From Bacteroidales bacterium (GTDB lineage: Bacteria > Bacteroidota > Bacteroidia > Bacteroidales > UBA10428), in NCBI GenBank assembly GCA_016935595.1, contig JAFGQQ010000218.1, forward strand, positions 1-7,292: DNA of 7,292 bases, given 5' to 3'. Below are positions 7,062 to 7,292 of this stretch, piece by piece (position 1 is the stretch's first letter; every line of letters starts with the position of its first letter). The notes below the pieces were generated by a model that worked only from the letters and a program-made list of their open reading frames with translations, searched no databases and was not told where the DNA came from. Made by a program: the position numbers and the translations under genes.

Positions 7062-7088
7062 TTTTCAATTTTTCAATCTTATCACAAT
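7062..7088 (+). other. tracrRNA anti-repeat
   Basis: This stretch pairs with the first 25 bases of the crRNA repeat. CACAAU (7083-7088) pairs with GUUGUG, including one G-U. UUAU (7079-7082) faces GUUU, leaving two U-U mismatches as an internal bulge. CAAUC pairs with GAUUG, then a U-run with one extra U faces AAAA, and UUUCAA (7063-7068) pairs with UUGAAA. A bulged repeat:anti-repeat duplex is usual for type II systems. Confidence 0.93.
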
Positions 7089-7119
7089 AAGGCTTTATGC
7101 CGAAGGATATTAATCCTAT

Positions 7120-7147
7120 AACCCCGCTTCGGTGGGGTTTATTTTTT
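7120..7147 (+). terminator. Intrinsic terminator of the tracrRNA
   Basis: The stem AACCCC-G-C closes on a UUCG tetraloop (7128-7131) and returns G-U-GGGGUU to 7139: eight pairs including one G-U. TTTATTTTTT follows to 7147. A stable C(UUCG)G hairpin plus a T-run is a textbook Rho-independent terminator, and it doubles as the last tracrRNA stem. Confidence 0.93.
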
Positions 7148-7218
7148 GTGATAATTTAATTGAATACAAACTTTAAATACACGCACATTTGGCAATTTTC
7201 GATAGAGCATTTAAGAAA

Positions 7219-7246
7219 TACAAATCCCTCCGCAGAGGGATTTGTA
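7219..7246 (-). terminator. 12-bp stem-loop, terminator of the right-edge gene
   Basis: The arms TACAAATCCCTC (7219-7230) and GAGGGATTTGTA (7235-7246) pair perfectly around the loop CGCA. On the minus strand it begins 11 bases after the putative stop codon at 7258-7260 and is followed by TTTCTT, so it most likely ends that gene. It may also stop plus-strand read-through from the tracrRNA. The 71 bp between it and the tracrRNA terminator hold nothing I recognise. Confidence 0.75.
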
Positions 7247-7257
7247 GAAAAAAATTT

Positions 7258-7292
7258 TTATGCAGCTTCTTCTTGTTTGTTAATTCTTTTAG
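7258..7292 (-). CDS. C-terminal fragment of an unidentified gene
   Basis: On the minus strand one frame from the right edge reads KRINKQEEAA and stops at TAA (7260 to 7258), 11 bases before a strong stem-loop. A polar, charged C-terminus followed by a terminator is what a gene end looks like, but only ten residues are visible, so neither reality nor product can be established. It would be transcribed in the same direction as cas9 and separated from it by the tracrRNA gene. Confidence 0.4.
   Translation of the reverse strand, partial: KRINKQEEAA

Larger units (their letters stand above)
7044..7147 (+). ncRNA. tracrRNA, type II-C
   Basis: Trans-activating RNA that pairs with the crRNA repeat and binds Cas9. 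From 5' to 3' it holds an anti-repeat (7062-7088); the AAGGC-UUUAU-GCCG element right after CACAAU, as in the N. meningitidis II-C tracrRNA (ACAAUAAGGC...GCCG); a small GGAU-AUUA-AUCC hairpin (7105-7116); and a strong terminator hairpin with a U-run to 7147. It is transcribed away from cas9, whose start codon is about 35 bp before the inferred 5' end. The 5' end is estimated from the possible -7 box and could differ by 10-20 nt. Identity rests on complementarity to the repeat plus the family-like downstream structure. Confidence 0.93.

Overview
The window holds a complete, compact type II-C CRISPR-Cas locus, almost certainly from a member of the Bacteroidota. Grounds for that taxonomy are the Cas9, Cas1 and Cas2 sequence types, AT-rich start regions without Shine-Dalgarno sequences, and a TAnnTTTG-type promoter box ahead of the array. 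No csn2 or cas4 is present, which fits subtype II-C.

Layout from right to left, which is the direction of transcription of the protein genes. At the far right edge (7258-7292) is the probable C-terminal end of an unrelated minus-strand gene, followed by a 12-bp stem-loop terminator. A tracrRNA gene (about 7044-7147) is on the plus strand, divergent from cas9, and ends in a UUCG-capped intrinsic terminator. Then come cas9 (7008-2395), cas1 (2393-1506) and cas2 (1506-1168) on the minus strand, packed with a 1-nt gap and a 1-nt TAATG overlap. A leader of about 140 bp (1167-1027) follows. The CRISPR array (1026-662) has five identical 36-bp repeats, five spacers of 29-30 bp and a degenerate sixth repeat at the leader-distal end. 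Beyond the array lie a 12-unit 21-bp minisatellite (343-594) and a more GC-rich flank carrying a 22-bp imperfect inverted repeat (156-225).

Expected working: Cas1 and Cas2 insert new spacers at the leader end next to cas2. The array transcript pairs through the 5' part of each repeat with the tracrRNA anti-repeat, and the guide pair directs Cas9 to cut matching DNA. All catalytic residues expected of Cas9 (RuvC D8, E678, H1194, D1197; HNH H764, N778, N787) and Cas1 (E147, H204, E219) are visible, so the system looks intact.

The most notable feature is within Cas9. At 1537 residues it is large for II-C, and the extra length lies between the HNH domain and RuvC-III. There about 270 residues form roughly five tandem, degenerate modules of 54-59 residues, marked by LPDGKYWAKFKI-like strands. 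I know of no assigned function for such an insert. Also worth a second look are the marked GC difference between cas9 and cas1, the very short shared control region between cas9 and the tracrRNA gene, and the minisatellite with its 84-bp higher-order period.
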